NCBI GenBank assembly: GCA_964402065.1
Contig: CAYOAN010000001.1
Location: forward strand, 124,001 to 188,000
Length of the DNA stretch: 64,000 nt
From: CAIWMF01 sp964402065
Lineage (GTDB): Bacteria > Verrucomicrobiota > Verrucomicrobiia > Chthoniobacterales > UBA6821
Direction: 5' to 3'
Shown: in pieces, positions 16,567-24,896 of the stretch
Layout of the letters: every line of letters starts with the position of its first letter
Numbering within the stretch: the stretch's first letter is position 1
Made by a program: the position numbers and the translations under genes
The notes under the pieces: model-generated
Told to the model about the DNA's origin: nothing
Database searches by the model: none
The model's input: the letters and a program-made list of their open reading frames with translations, nothing else

Positions 16567-17511
16567 TTACTCGTTTTCTTGCTCACCAAAGAGTCGTCCA
16601 GTACGAGCAATAAAAACATCTTCGAGTGTAGGTTGTGCAATTCGAAGACCAGTAATTTCGTTAGGATATTGTGCGGCCAATCGTGCCGCCAGTTCATAAG
16701 CTTGAGGATGTTCAATCCGAACTTCTCCCTCAACAACAGTTGCAATAATGTTGTGATGCTGATTAATTCGTTGGGCTAGTTGATCTGCACCACGAGGTAC
16801 AGAAAGACTCAAGACATCACCGCCTAAAGCGGAAGTTAATTCTGATGGAGTTCCCAGTGCAACAAGTTGTCCTTCGCTCATGATGCCGACACGATCAGCA
16901 CGTGCAGCCTCTTCCATTAAATGAGTGGTGCAAAGAGCAGTGACACCTCGTTCGTGACGTAAGTTTTCTAAGGCAGCCCAGAGATCAAGCCTGGCAGCAG
17001 GATCCAGGCCTGTTGAAGGTTCGTCTAGCAAGAGCACCTCAGGACGAATGAGAAGGCACTTCGCAATTTCTGTGCGGCGTTGTAATCCTCCAGATAAAGT
17101 TTCGGCACGATCATGAAGGCGCTCTTCGAGTTGTACCGCAGCAATAGCATCGCGCAAACGATTTTCAAGTTCCTTTCCTCGTAATCCATACATGGCTCCG
17201 CCGCAAAGTAAATTTTCACGAACCGTTAGCTTTGCATCAAGGCTGGGAGCTTGAAAGACGACACCAATTTTAGCGCGGACTGCTGATGGTTCTCTGGTCA
17301 CAGAATGACCTGCAATTGTGGCTTCACCATGATCCGGTTGGAGCAAGGTGCTCAAAATGCGGAAGAGAGTACTTTTACCGCCGCCGTTAGGACCAAGGAG
17401 GCAGAAGAGCTCTCCGCGTTTGATGTTTAATGTTAAATGATCAAGAGCACGACGATCGCCGTAATTTTTGATAAGGTCGCGAATGGTGATGGCGTCAGGA
17501 GAGTGATGCAT
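16567..17511 (-). CDS. ABC-2 type transporter ATP-binding protein (DrrA-like)
   Basis: The 314-residue ATPase has Walker A GPNGGGKST (40-48), Q-loop Q87, signature LSGGLQ (139-144), Walker B LLLDEP (160-165) and switch H197. The Walker A has Gly where Ala is most common (GPNGAGKST), which is tolerated in the family. The C-terminal 80 residues form the accessory domain of DrrA-like proteins and end PTLEDVFIARTGRLF, a standard tail. It works with the adjacent permease. plsC lies upstream on the same strand with an 17-base gap, so the exporter may be co-transcribed with lipid genes. Confidence 0.92.
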   Translation of the reverse strand: MHHSPDAITIRDLIKNYGDRRALDHLTLNIKRGELFCLLGPNGGGKSTLFRILSTLLQPDHGEATIAGHSVTREPSAVRAKIGVVFQAPSLDAKLTVRENLLCGGAMYGLRGKELENRLRDAIAAVQLEERLHDRAETLSGGLQRRTEIAKCLLIRPEVLLLDEPSTGLDPAARLDLWAALENLRHERGVTALCTTHLMEEAARADRVGIMSEGQLVALGTPSELTSALGGDVLSLSVPRGADQLAQRINQHHNIIATVVEGEVRIEHPQAYELAARLAAQYPNEITGLRIAQPTLEDVFIARTGRLFGEQENE

Positions 17512-17528
17512 GTTTTAAAAATAAAACT

Positions 17529-18155
17529 TTAACGAGGTAATTGCAATTCAGCAATAGCCTTCATCACGCACTCAGAAAGTTTTTCATAAAGTTCTCGCTC
17601 CTGACCACGAATGGGCGTTAGTTCTGCTTCGCTGAAATAAATCGGCTTTCCGAGGACGACGGTAATTGGATTAAGGTGAATCTTGCGAGAGCCTTTGGGA
17701 AAGGCCTCGTGAGCACCAAAGACCCGCATCGGAAGGACGGGTGATTTTGTTTTTGAAATGATGAGGCCGATACCGGAGCGTGCTTTTTGCAAGTTGCCAT
17801 CAGGAGAACGTGTTCCTTCGGGAAAAAGAACAACGCCATTGCCGGAGCGGAGGAGACGGATGATCGTTTTAAGCGAAGAAGGATCGTTCCCATCGCGATC
17901 AATCGGAATGACGTTAAAATCAGGCAGGAGACGTCCAAAAAAAGGAAGTGATGACAATGTTTTTCGAGCAAGGTAGTAGACCGCACGCTTTGAACAAATC
18001 CCTGCAAGTGGTGGATCAAAATAGCTTTGATGGTTCATGGCAAGAATCAGGGGACCTGATTCAAGCATGTACTCAGGGTTGATCACGCGGAAGTGAAAGA
18101 AAAGACGCGCGATGATTTTGGAAAGGGTGTAGAAAAAATAATAAGTGAATTTCAT
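17529..18155 (-). CDS. plsC: 1-acyl-sn-glycerol-3-phosphate acyltransferase
   Basis: A 208-residue acyltransferase adds the second acyl chain to lysophosphatidic acid. It has one N-terminal membrane segment (about 4-22), the catalytic HX4D motif in NHQSYFD (H42, D47) and the glycerophosphate-binding FPEGTRS (111-117). The length and motif spacing are normal. It lies in the order aroA, cmk, plsC, as in several other bacteria where cmk and plsC are neighbours, and is followed by the ABC exporter. The gap to cmk is 107 bases. Confidence 0.92.
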   Translation of the reverse strand: MKFTYYFFYTLSKIIARLFFHFRVINPEYMLESGPLILAMNHQSYFDPPLAGICSKRAVYYLARKTLSSLPFFGRLLPDFNVIPIDRDGNDPSSLKTIIRLLRSGNGVVLFPEGTRSPDGNLQKARSGIGLIISKTKSPVLPMRVFGAHEAFPKGSRKIHLNPITVVLGKPIYFSEAELTPIRGQERELYEKLSECVMKAIAELQLPR

Positions 18156-18262
18156 GAAGTGTGTCTTAAAACGGCTAAAATCGGGCTTGGCAGCAAGATC
18201 GTTGTAGTGCGCTTTACATCTTCAGCTGGATCGATCTCTTTTTTAAAACGTCTTGTAGCTTA

Positions 18263-18928
18263 TCATTCACCTTTTTTTAAGGGAAATGACATTTTCATTT
18301 TTTCCAATATATTATCAACAGCTTCCTGTGTTTGAAAAATTGTAAGATGGGAAGTATCAATGATGGCAGCTCCTTCGGGAACAATGAGAGGGGCAACTTT
18401 GCGCGTGCTATCTTGTTGGTCTCGTTGGGCCACACTATCGATGATGCCTTGGTGGGCGCGACGACGGGCTCTCACTTCAGGCGAGGCATCGAGGTAAAAT
18501 TTAAATTTTGCTTCCGGAAAAACAACCGATCCAATATCGCGTCCCTCCATGACAAGATCATATTGCTCAGCAAGTGCGCGAAGTCTCGCCAGTAAAAAAT
18601 TTCTTACTGCAGGAAGTGCAGCAAGAGGAGAAACAAATTTATTGACGACTTCGTCATTGAGGTGAGGCGTTACGTCAGCAGCATCAATAAAAAGATGTAA
18701 ATGGCCATCAATAATTTTGTGCTCGAAAGACAACTGCTGCAGCCATTGTTCAACTTCGTCTAGCTTTGTAATATCAAGCTGGATGCGGCTTGCAGCCCAG
18801 GCTAAAGCACGATAAAAGTGGCCGGAACTGACAAAAAGATAACCAAGTTTTTCGGCGAGTGTTTGACCAGCAACGCTCTTTCCTGAGGCGGCTGGGCCAT
18901 CCATAGTGATAACTTGATGAGTGAGCAT
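18263..18928 (-). CDS. cmk: Cytidylate kinase
   Basis: The 221-residue kinase phosphorylates CMP and dCMP. It has the P-loop GPAASGKS (11-18), the CMP-binding region near YRALAW, MEGRDIGSVVFPEA around 125-138, and the lid RARRRAHQG. I start at the ATG at 18928, which gives the standard MLTHQVITMDG opening; a TTG at 18946 adds six residues. It is 41 bases downstream of aroA on the same strand. The C-terminal helix continues about ten residues past the usual end. Confidence 0.94.
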   Translation of the reverse strand: MLTHQVITMDGPAASGKSVAGQTLAEKLGYLFVSSGHFYRALAWAASRIQLDITKLDEVEQWLQQLSFEHKIIDGHLHLFIDAADVTPHLNDEVVNKFVSPLAALPAVRNFLLARLRALAEQYDLVMEGRDIGSVVFPEAKFKFYLDASPEVRARRRAHQGIIDSVAQRDQQDSTRKVAPLIVPEGAAIIDTSHLTIFQTQEAVDNILEKMKMSFPLKKGE

Positions 18929-18969
18929 GGAAGAAAGAGTACTCAAAAAAAGAACAAAGAAAATCTCTA

Positions 18970-20325
18970 TTAACTTTCTCGAATAATTTTTTCAAGAGCA
19001 GGTATGAAGCTAGGGTAAGAAGTTTCGATGCAGCTAACATCATCAATGGTGCTTTCTCCTGTTGCAAAAAGAGCAGCAATAGAAAATGCCATAGCGATGC
19101 GATGATCGCCAAAACTTTTTAAAGAAGCGCCCTGCAAGTGGCTTCGGCCCTTGATTTCAAGGCCATCATCATATTCTTTGACAGCAACACCCATTGCCCG
19201 CAAATTATGAACGAGAGCACCGATACGATCTGTTTCTTTCACTCGCAACTCTTGTGCATCGCGGATGATTGTTGTTCCTTCTGCTAGCGCTCCCGCGATT
19301 GCTAGGATTGGAAGCTCATCAATTAAGCCTGGAATTTCTTTTCCGCTTATCGTTATTCCAGTCAACAAAGAGCCTTGAACAACAATATTCCCAAAGGGGT
19401 CAGTCCCTGATATTGCGTATTTTGGTGCCATAGCATTAGTTTTCATGCCTGATTCCAAAGCACACAAAGGGTGGGATGAAGTCCTGTTCATTCGCCTTAA
19501 TACATCAAGAAAACCAATACGAGTGGGATTAAGGCTAACGTTTTTAATTGTTATATTTGATCCGCGTCTTGCCGCTGCAGCAATAATCCAAAAGGCAGCG
19601 CTGGAGATATCTCCTGGAATGGTTAGATTGCAGGCTTGAGGTGTTTGTGGTCCTGTGAGAGAAATTTTTTTGGAGGTCCCAATTTTTACTTCATCAAAAA
19701 AAATCTGAAATGACTCGAAGAGGCGCTCGGTGTGGTCGCGAGTTGGGGTTGGTTCGATAATTGTTGTTGTTCCTTGCGCAAAAAGAGCAGCTAGAAGAAG
19801 AGCGCTCTTTAATTGGGCACTGGCAACGGGAAGTTTGTAATCATGCAATGAAAAAAGATTTTTATTTCCGTGGACAAAAAGTGGGGGGCGTCCGTTTTTT
19901 TCTTCAGCTTGAATGACTGTTCCCATCTGTCGTAATGGAGTAATGATCCGTTCCATTGGGCGCTGAGAGAGAGAGGCGTCTCCAATGAGTCGTGAAGGAA
20001 ATGATTGAGCTGATAAAATTCCAGCTAACAGCCTCATCGTTGTTCCCGAATTTCCACAGTCGATATTATTTGGAGGGGAAGTCAGTTCTCGTGATCGTCC
20101 GTAGACCCTCTTTTTTCCTGGCTCTAACGACTCTATTCTAACGCCAAGCTGCTCTAGTGCTTGGTATGTTGAGGTAACATCTTTTCCATCTGACAAATTT
20201 TGAATCGTCGATATTCCTCTGCTGAGCGCTGCTAGTATTAACGCACGGTGCGAAATGCTTTTGTCTCCTGGTACCGTGATGGTTCCAGAAAAGGGAATGG
20301 AGCAAGGTGTGATTTTAAAACTCAA
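18970..20325 (-). CDS. aroA: 3-phosphoshikimate 1-carboxyvinyltransferase (EPSP synthase)
   Basis: The 451-residue enzyme condenses shikimate 3-phosphate with PEP in the shikimate pathway. Visible signatures are PGDKSISHR (19-27), GNSGTTMRLLAG near 91-102, and RVKETDRI near 355, the last with the catalytic Glu and Lys. Length is normal for the family. It heads the aroA-cmk-plsC minus-strand run. The chorismate it supplies feeds PabB (21673). The sequence just upstream holds a candidate structured RNA that could be its leader on the minus strand. Confidence 0.96.
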   Translation of the reverse strand: MSFKITPCSIPFSGTITVPGDKSISHRALILAALSRGISTIQNLSDGKDVTSTYQALEQLGVRIESLEPGKKRVYGRSRELTSPPNNIDCGNSGTTMRLLAGILSAQSFPSRLIGDASLSQRPMERIITPLRQMGTVIQAEEKNGRPPLFVHGNKNLFSLHDYKLPVASAQLKSALLLAALFAQGTTTIIEPTPTRDHTERLFESFQIFFDEVKIGTSKKISLTGPQTPQACNLTIPGDISSAAFWIIAAAARRGSNITIKNVSLNPTRIGFLDVLRRMNRTSSHPLCALESGMKTNAMAPKYAISGTDPFGNIVVQGSLLTGITISGKEIPGLIDELPILAIAGALAEGTTIIRDAQELRVKETDRIGALVHNLRAMGVAVKEYDDGLEIKGRSHLQGASLKSFGDHRIAMAFSIAALFATGESTIDDVSCIETSYPSFIPALEKIIRES

Positions 20326-20368
20326 GAGAAAAGAAAATATTGAATTGAGAGGGGCTTATTCAAACGCT

Positions 20369-20495
20369 CTACTGAAAACAAATAGATGCAGATTAGCAGT
20401 CGACAGAGGACTGTCCAAGGGTGACTGTAAAATGGCACTGCATCATGAGAACAAGTAAGACCCGTGCCATGAAGAGGGAGTCTGTGCCTCAGTAG
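20369..20495. ncRNA. Candidate structured RNA (identity unknown)
   Basis: The 187-base gap between aroA and the lipoprotein gene folds into nested stems: CTACTGA/TCAGTAG (20369-20375 with 20489-20495), GATGCAG/CTGCATC (20385-20391 with 20438-20444), CAGTC/GACTG and GACAG/CTGTC inside. An extra pair, ATGGCAC/GTGCCAT (20432-20438 with 20464-20470), would give a pseudoknot or alternative fold. On the plus strand the outer stem is followed by TTTTT. It does not match tmRNA, SRP or RNase P RNA landmarks that I know. The strand is undecided; on the minus strand it would be an aroA leader. Confidence 0.4.
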
Positions 20496-20512
20496 TAGTT
20501 TTTAACAAGACT

Positions 20513-20938
20513 CTATGGAACTAAAAAAGTCTTTCCTGAATAAGGGTCTTTCACTTCTGTTCCTGGAGGAAAGCCTCGTACGTCGACGTAACCAGCGCTG
20601 GGAGAGTGAGGGCTCGTTACGAAACCTGGCTTTCCTGGAACAGGAGTTCCATAGGGAAGGTCGTGAGAAGTTGGAGCAAGTTTTTGCGGGGTGGGTGCAA
20701 GAAAAGGATTCGTTGGAGTGTTTGTTGTCACGCTTGTGTCAGTAGGTGCAATGGTGTTTGTAGCATCATTAGCTTCTACAAACGAAGCGTCAGCATTGGT
20801 GCCTCCATATCCAAATCGGCTTGGTGGAGTTTGAGGGAGCTGTTGGCGAGCGGTATGGTCTGCGCATCCAACAATCATGCAGATGGCAAGTGCCAGCAAG
20901 AGTGAAAAAAAAGGGAGTGTACGATGAGGTAATGTCAT
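20513..20938 (-). CDS. Small lipoprotein with PGTEVKDPYSGKTF-type C-terminus
   Basis: The 141-residue product has a lipoprotein signal peptide (hydrophobic 9-22) with lipobox ending at C25 (IVGC). The middle is Thr/Pro/Asn-rich low-complexity sequence. The last 25 residues (GYVDVRGFPPGTEVKDPYSG then KTFLVP) form a compact conserved-looking motif that I associate with Verrucomicrobia lipoproteins. It probably sits in the outer or inner membrane facing the periplasm. Function unknown. It is monocistronic, divergent from the RRM gene. Confidence 0.75.
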   Translation of the reverse strand: MTLPHRTLPFFSLLLALAICMIVGCADHTARQQLPQTPPSRFGYGGTNADASFVEANDATNTIAPTDTSVTTNTPTNPFLAPTPQKLAPTSHDLPYGTPVPGKPGFVTSPHSPSAGYVDVRGFPPGTEVKDPYSGKTFLVP

Positions 20939-21076
20939 ACCAAAAATGGTTCAATTTTTATTTTAGCGGAGGCGATAATAGCTCAATTTTGAAATTTGAG
21001 AATAGCCATTTCTGCAACAAAATAAACTTTTCTAAAGATTTCTATTGCTAAAATGCCAACTTCAAAGCATACATGC

Positions 21077-21200
21077 GTGTCGAAGTTCGATGATAGCGTT
21101 CAGGTAATGCAGGTTCTCCGTTGTACGGTGAACTGCTCTGACCCTCTCAGGTGAGAGGTTTGGTGCATTTCGAGAAGCCGCCATCAACGTAACGAGACAC
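21077..21200 (+). promoter_or_regulatory. Structured 5' leader of the RRM protein gene
   Basis: The 280-base gap before the RRM gene contains several stems: GTGTC/GACAC enclosing the region (21077-21081 with 21196-21200), GTTCA/TGAAC with a CCGTTGTACGG hairpin inside (21098-21133), and CCTCTC/GAGAGG (21143-21158). This could be an autoregulated or cold-responsive leader, or an independent small RNA. No known riboswitch consensus was recognised. Confidence 0.35.
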
Positions 21201-21218
21201 AACCAAAATTAGATTAGT

Positions 21219-21557
21219 ATGAAATTATATGTAGGCAACCTAGCCTTCTCTGCAACAGACACAGACCTCCGCGAGGTCTTCTCTCAATTCGGCACCGTTA
21301 CTGATGCCTCTATCCTTATGGATCGCACTTCCGGTCGCTCACGCGGTTTCGGATTTGTAACAATGGGTAGTCATGAAGAAGGTCTTGCTGCTATTGAAGG
21401 ACTCAATGGGCAAGAAGTTGGTGGTCGTCGTTTGACGGTCAATGAAGCCCGTCCAATGGAAGAGCGTCCTCCTCGTAATGGTGGTGGCGGTGGCTATGGT
21501 GGCCCTCGTCGCGGTGGTGGTCGTGATGATCGCCGCGGACCTCGTCGCGAGTATTAA
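21219..21557 (+). CDS. RRM-domain RNA-binding protein with Gly/Arg-rich tail
   Basis: The 112-residue protein is a single RRM with RNP2 LYVGNL (3-8) and RNP1 RGFGFVTM (42-49), followed by a low-complexity tail of Gly, Arg and Tyr from residue 84. This is the plan of bacterial glycine-rich RNA-binding proteins (cyanobacterial Rbp type), often cold-induced RNA chaperones. The aromatic residues of both RNP motifs are present, so RNA binding is expected. Its long structured leader suggests post-transcriptional control. It is convergent with pabB. Confidence 0.92.
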   Translation: MKLYVGNLAFSATDTDLREVFSQFGTVTDASILMDRTSGRSRGFGFVTMGSHEEGLAAIEGLNGQEVGGRRLTVNEARPMEERPPRNGGGGGYGGPRRGGGRDDRRGPRREY

Positions 21558-21594
21558 ACTTTTTCACAAAAAGAAAAAGTTAGTTGAGGTCAAA

Positions 21595-21686
21595 AAGTTG
21601 AAGTTGAAGTTTCAAAAGCTTCCCAGAGTAAAGATTTCTACTTTTTGACGAAGTTAAGTTGCAACTTAAACTTCAACTTTCAACTT
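21595..21686. terminator. Inverted repeat between convergent genes, possible terminator
   Basis: AAGTTGAAGTTGAAGTTT (21595-21612) is nearly the exact reverse complement of AAACTTCAACTTTCAACTT (21668-21686), with a loop of about 55 bases. A second palindrome, AACTTTTTC/GAAAAAGTT, lies just after the RRM stop. The right arm overlaps the end of pabB. It could end both transcripts, but there is no clean T run on the plus strand. Confidence 0.4.
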
Positions 21687-22908
21687 CAATTGCTGTACAG
21701 CATCTTGATTGCGTTGCGATCAAGATGCCAGCAGCCTTATGTAAGGTTTCTTCCCATTCTTGCTCTGGAATGGAGTCGCTGGTAATTCCAGCACCAACAT
21801 GAAATTGAGCAATGCCATCGCGCAGATGAAGAGTGCGAATGGCGATGTTGAACTGGCTGGTTCCATCAAAACCAAAGTAGCCAATTGCACCCGTAAAGAG
21901 TTCGCGTGGTGCCGGCTCTAATCGATTGATAATTTCAAGCGCTTTTTTCTTGGGTGCACCCGAGATTGATCCTCCAGGAAAGCAGGCGGCAACGGCTTTG
22001 ACGTGAGAAATATCCTCTCTCATTTTACCTTCAATAGTCGAAACTAAATGAAAGACTTGAGGATAAGATTCAAGTTGTAGGAGTTGTGAAGTAACCACGC
22101 TTCCATATTCACAAATGCGTCCTAAATCATTTCGCTCGAGATCCGTGATCATAACAAGCTCTGCATTTTCTTTCAGCGAAGCTTGGAGGAAAGAGGCCTG
22201 TTCGGCATCCTCAACCGAAGTTTTGCCGCGTGGTCGTGTTCCTTTAATCGGACGAGTGAGAATATGACGGCCTTCTATTTTTAAAAAACATTCAGGAGAG
22301 CTTGATAAAATCGATTCTTCTTCGCATTGAAGATAGGCAGCAAAAGGTGCTGGTGAATGTTGTCGCAAGGAAAGATAGAGAGGCCATGGATCGTGTTCAT
22401 AAGGGGCTTGGAAACGATGGGCAAGGCAGATTTGATAAATGTTTCCTAGTGCAATTTCATGCTGAGCTTCGCGAACAATTTTGCAAAATTCAGCGCGGGT
22501 CATGCTGTCCTGAAAAGAAAGGGTCTCTTTTTTTTGGAACGATGATGGTCGATGGAATTCTAATGGAGGAAGTGGAGTTAACCACTCCGATTGTTCTGGC
22601 GTTGCAATATGGCGATAAACTTTTTCGTAAAAGCCAAAATGAAAAGAACCATCGTAGCGGAAAAACCCAATAGCAGCGCCTCCGTGAGCCTTGCAAGATG
22701 AGGATCGTAGCTTGCTTCTGAGCGCGGTGTCCAATAATGGCCAGTCGCCAGAATTGCCTTGAATAATAAACTCAGGTTCTGCAGCTAGGAGTGATAGTCC
22801 TTTTTCTTTTGGCGAGCTGGAGGCTTGCGGAATCAAAGAGTCTAGCCACACAAAATTTTTTTTGTGCCGCAGTGTTTCTGCGAGTTGAAGAGGGGAGAGG
22901 TAATTCAC
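21673..22908 (-). CDS. pabB: Aminodeoxychorismate synthase component I
   Basis: The 411-residue chorismate-using enzyme makes 4-amino-4-deoxychorismate for folate. The active site motif reads PIKGTRPRG with K222; PabB has this Lys where TrpE has Ala, so PabB is preferred over anthranilate synthase. Further chorismate-binding motifs are ITDLERNDLGRICEYG and FPGGSISGAPKKKALEII. The N-terminal region is shorter than in E. coli PabB. It starts at a GTG (22908). No pabA or pabC neighbour is present; tRNA-Arg lies just upstream. Confidence 0.9.
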   Translation of the reverse strand: MNYLSPLQLAETLRHKKNFVWLDSLIPQASSSPKEKGLSLLAAEPEFIIQGNSGDWPLLDTALRSKLRSSSCKAHGGAAIGFFRYDGSFHFGFYEKVYRHIATPEQSEWLTPLPPLEFHRPSSFQKKETLSFQDSMTRAEFCKIVREAQHEIALGNIYQICLAHRFQAPYEHDPWPLYLSLRQHSPAPFAAYLQCEEESILSSSPECFLKIEGRHILTRPIKGTRPRGKTSVEDAEQASFLQASLKENAELVMITDLERNDLGRICEYGSVVTSQLLQLESYPQVFHLVSTIEGKMREDISHVKAVAACFPGGSISGAPKKKALEIINRLEPAPRELFTGAIGYFGFDGTSQFNIAIRTLHLRDGIAQFHVGAGITSDSIPEQEWEETLHKAAGILIATQSRCCTAIEVES

Positions 22909-22962
22909 AAAAAGAATTTTTGCGGTCTCTGCGTTCCTTGCAATTAGTCTCTTATAAAAGAG

Positions 22963-23036
22963 TGCAGCCGTAGGGATTCGAACCCCAAACCTTCTGATCC
23001 GTAGTCAGATGCTCTATCCAATTGAGCTACGGCTGC
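22963..23036 (-). tRNA. tRNA-Arg (ACG)
   Basis: A 74-nt cloverleaf with perfect acceptor GCAGCCG/CGGCTGC, D arm GCTC/GAGC, anticodon stem and loop CTGACTACGGATCAG (anticodon ACG, read as ICG after deamination), T arm with GGTTCGAATCC and discriminator A. CCA is not encoded. Confidence 0.97.
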
Positions 23037-23250
23037 TAAAGTCTTTCCAAAAAAAGCCAAAAATGGAACATTGATTGCGTTCACTTTTGCTTTCAGTGGT
23101 CGGCCAGTATACGCAATGATTTGAAAATGGAAAACAAAATTTTTATTACTTTTGTTTTTTTTGTATTTTAATGCGCTTGTTTTTGTAGGCCTCGCTTCAC
23201 TAGTGGATTAGTTTGATATTGAATTGGAGAAAGTTGGTCTGCCGTTATCT

Positions 23251-23724
23251 CTACTTTGCAGAAGAAAAAGAGGGTAGTCCCGTGACCATATCTCCTGAAA
23301 GGATTTGATGTTCTGTAAACCAATCACGAGGAGTTTCAATGACATAGGTAACTGCGGAGGAGTTGCTCAAGAGTGAGTGTTCGTCAAAAGGTTTGAGGTC
23401 GTGTATTTCTAAAATACGTCCACTTGCATTAAGATAAGCGATGCTGAGCGGGAGTAAGGTATCTTTCATCCAAAAAGCAACACGTTGAGGATGGGGAAAA
23501 ATAAAAAGCATGCCTTCATTTTTTCCTAATGACTTTTCGTGCATTAATCCTTTTTCTCGGGCTGCTTCATCCATCGCAATCGCCACATCAAGTTGGGAAG
23601 CTCCAATGGAAAGGGAAGCGCGGGGAAGGCGCTTTTGTAAATCAATAGCGATAGCGCTGCCTAAGAAAAAATGAACAATGATAACGAATAGAAACAATGA
23701 GAGTAAAAAACGCATAAATCTCAA
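23251..23724 (-). CDS. Exported DUF192 family protein
   Basis: The 157-residue protein has a signal peptide (hydrophobic 5-25) and a DUF192 domain: KGLMHEKSLGKNEGMLFIFP, then FWMKDTLLPLSIAYL and a closing beta region. DUF192 proteins are small periplasmic or cell-surface beta proteins of uncertain function. The start overlaps the stop of the upstream DUF4239 gene by four bases; a second in-frame ATG is three codons in. The pair is probably one operon. Confidence 0.85.
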   Translation of the reverse strand: MRFMRFLLSLFLFVIIVHFFLGSAIAIDLQKRLPRASLSIGASQLDVAIAMDEAAREKGLMHEKSLGKNEGMLFIFPHPQRVAFWMKDTLLPLSIAYLNASGRILEIHDLKPFDEHSLLSNSSAVTYVIETPRDWFTEHQILSGDMVTGLPSFSSAK

Positions 23725-24521
23725 TGTGCAGTAGATGTAGGCTGTGCCTCATTTTCCATTGGAATCATATCAAGGGGCATGGTGCTCATTTTTGTGAATC
23801 CAATAAAAGGAAAGTCGAGGCTGATGATGGCAAAGGTCATAATGCCAATCATAGCGGAGAGAAGGATTGACATAAGGCCATGGGTGCGACCTGGAGAAGA
23901 AATCATGAGGAGGCTAACCGAAATGAGGGTTGTTGCTCCAAGAAGAAAGAGGATCCAAAGTAAGGGTAACAAGCCAGTGAAGGAATCTTGAATACGCTGT
24001 TCGCGATATTTTCGAAGATTTTCTAAATTTTGAACACTCATACTAAAGTAGACGCGTTCATTGTCTGTTTGAGGTTGATAAGCACGATAAAGATTAGAGA
24101 GCTTGGTAATTAAGCGATCTCCAATGAGGTCATCTTTTCCTTTGACGATAATTTTCCATTCATTTTGGATGACCGTTTTTCGATAGTCGCGGCAAAGATT
24201 TTGGATCTTGTTGCATGCATCTGGACGAAAGGCTTGAGCATTGAAATAAAGATCGCGTAAAGCATTGCTCTCTTCATTGAGGTTGGACTTGGTTGCCATG
24301 TATTCATTCCATGTCGTAGCAACCATAAAGGCTCCTAAAATACCAAAAATAGTGGCTACCGGCCCTAGTGTTGCATGAGCAATCGCGTGGTGAGGGTTGC
24401 GTTTTTCAGGATGAATCCACTTGCGCGCTAAAAAATTTCCAAGAATTGCAAAAGCAACTGGAATCAAGATGCAGATCCAGATGAGTCCGGGACGTGTGGC
24501 GAGATAGTGTTCGAAATTCAT
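23721..24521 (-). CDS. DUF4239 (bestrophin-like) membrane protein
   Basis: The 266-residue protein has four membrane segments: two near the N-terminus (about 13-32 and 48-68), a helical soluble domain (70-180), and two near 185-205 and 212-235. This layout and the sequence TTWNEYMATKSNLNEESNALRDLY fit DUF4239, a family compared with bestrophin-like channels. Function is not established. It is the first gene of a two-gene operon with the DUF192 protein and is divergent from the respiratory cluster. Confidence 0.8.
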   Translation of the reverse strand: MNFEHYLATRPGLIWICILIPVAFAILGNFLARKWIHPEKRNPHHAIAHATLGPVATIFGILGAFMVATTWNEYMATKSNLNEESNALRDLYFNAQAFRPDACNKIQNLCRDYRKTVIQNEWKIIVKGKDDLIGDRLITKLSNLYRAYQPQTDNERVYFSMSVQNLENLRKYREQRIQDSFTGLLPLLWILFLLGATTLISVSLLMISSPGRTHGLMSILLSAMIGIMTFAIISLDFPFIGFTKMSTMPLDMIPMENEAQPTSTAH

Positions 24522-24780
24522 CGCGATATGATAATAAAAAAAACAAACGAAGCGAGCTGGAAGTTGGGAAAGAAGTTTGATTTTTAATAAAGGAAACTAA
24601 CCGAGGAATGGTTTCTTTTGGTGTTCGTTAGACTCCTTCAACTACTTGATGTCACAGTTGGTGTTAATTGATGAATTTTTTTTGCAGGAAAGAAGGCTTA
24701 AGCAAAAATAGGAAATAAAATTTGTATATAGCATAAGTCGAAGAAAAACAGTTCAGGCCTTTCAAAAGCAAAGGAAACTT

Positions 24781-24867
24781 TTGACAAAAAAAGATTGCCT
24801 TCTCTTTATTTCATAGTAAAGTCACCCGTCACTTTTTTATTGAGTTCTTTGCCTGCTTGCGGCAGGC
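24781..24867 (+). promoter_or_regulatory. Candidate promoter and leader hairpin of the respiratory cluster
   Basis: TTGACA (24781-24786) is followed after 18 bases by TTTATT (24805-24810), a plausible sigma-70 type promoter. In the leader, GCCTGC/GCAGGC (24851-24867) forms a tight hairpin 30 bases before the actA ATG. The remainder of the 375-base gap back to 24522 is AT-rich; it holds one inverted pair (24589-24597 with 24611-24619) and I see no gene in it. Confidence 0.5.
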
Positions 24868-24896
24868 TAAGGGGCTTCAATTACTCAGAAGTTATC

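Noticed and set aside
20515..20905. Plus-strand frames opposite the lipoprotein gene
   Set aside because: The minus-strand frame has a lipobox and a conserved-looking C-terminal motif; the others are shadows.
21077..21200. SRP (4.5S) RNA
   Set aside because: The conserved SRP loop sequence (GGTCAGG...GGAAGCAGCC type) is absent.
22302..22673. A 123-residue plus-strand frame inside pabB
   Set aside because: It is antisense to conserved PabB motifs and has no features of its own.
21673..22908. Anthranilate synthase component I (TrpE)
   Set aside because: The active site reads PIKGT with Lys, the PabB signature, instead of the Ala of TrpE.
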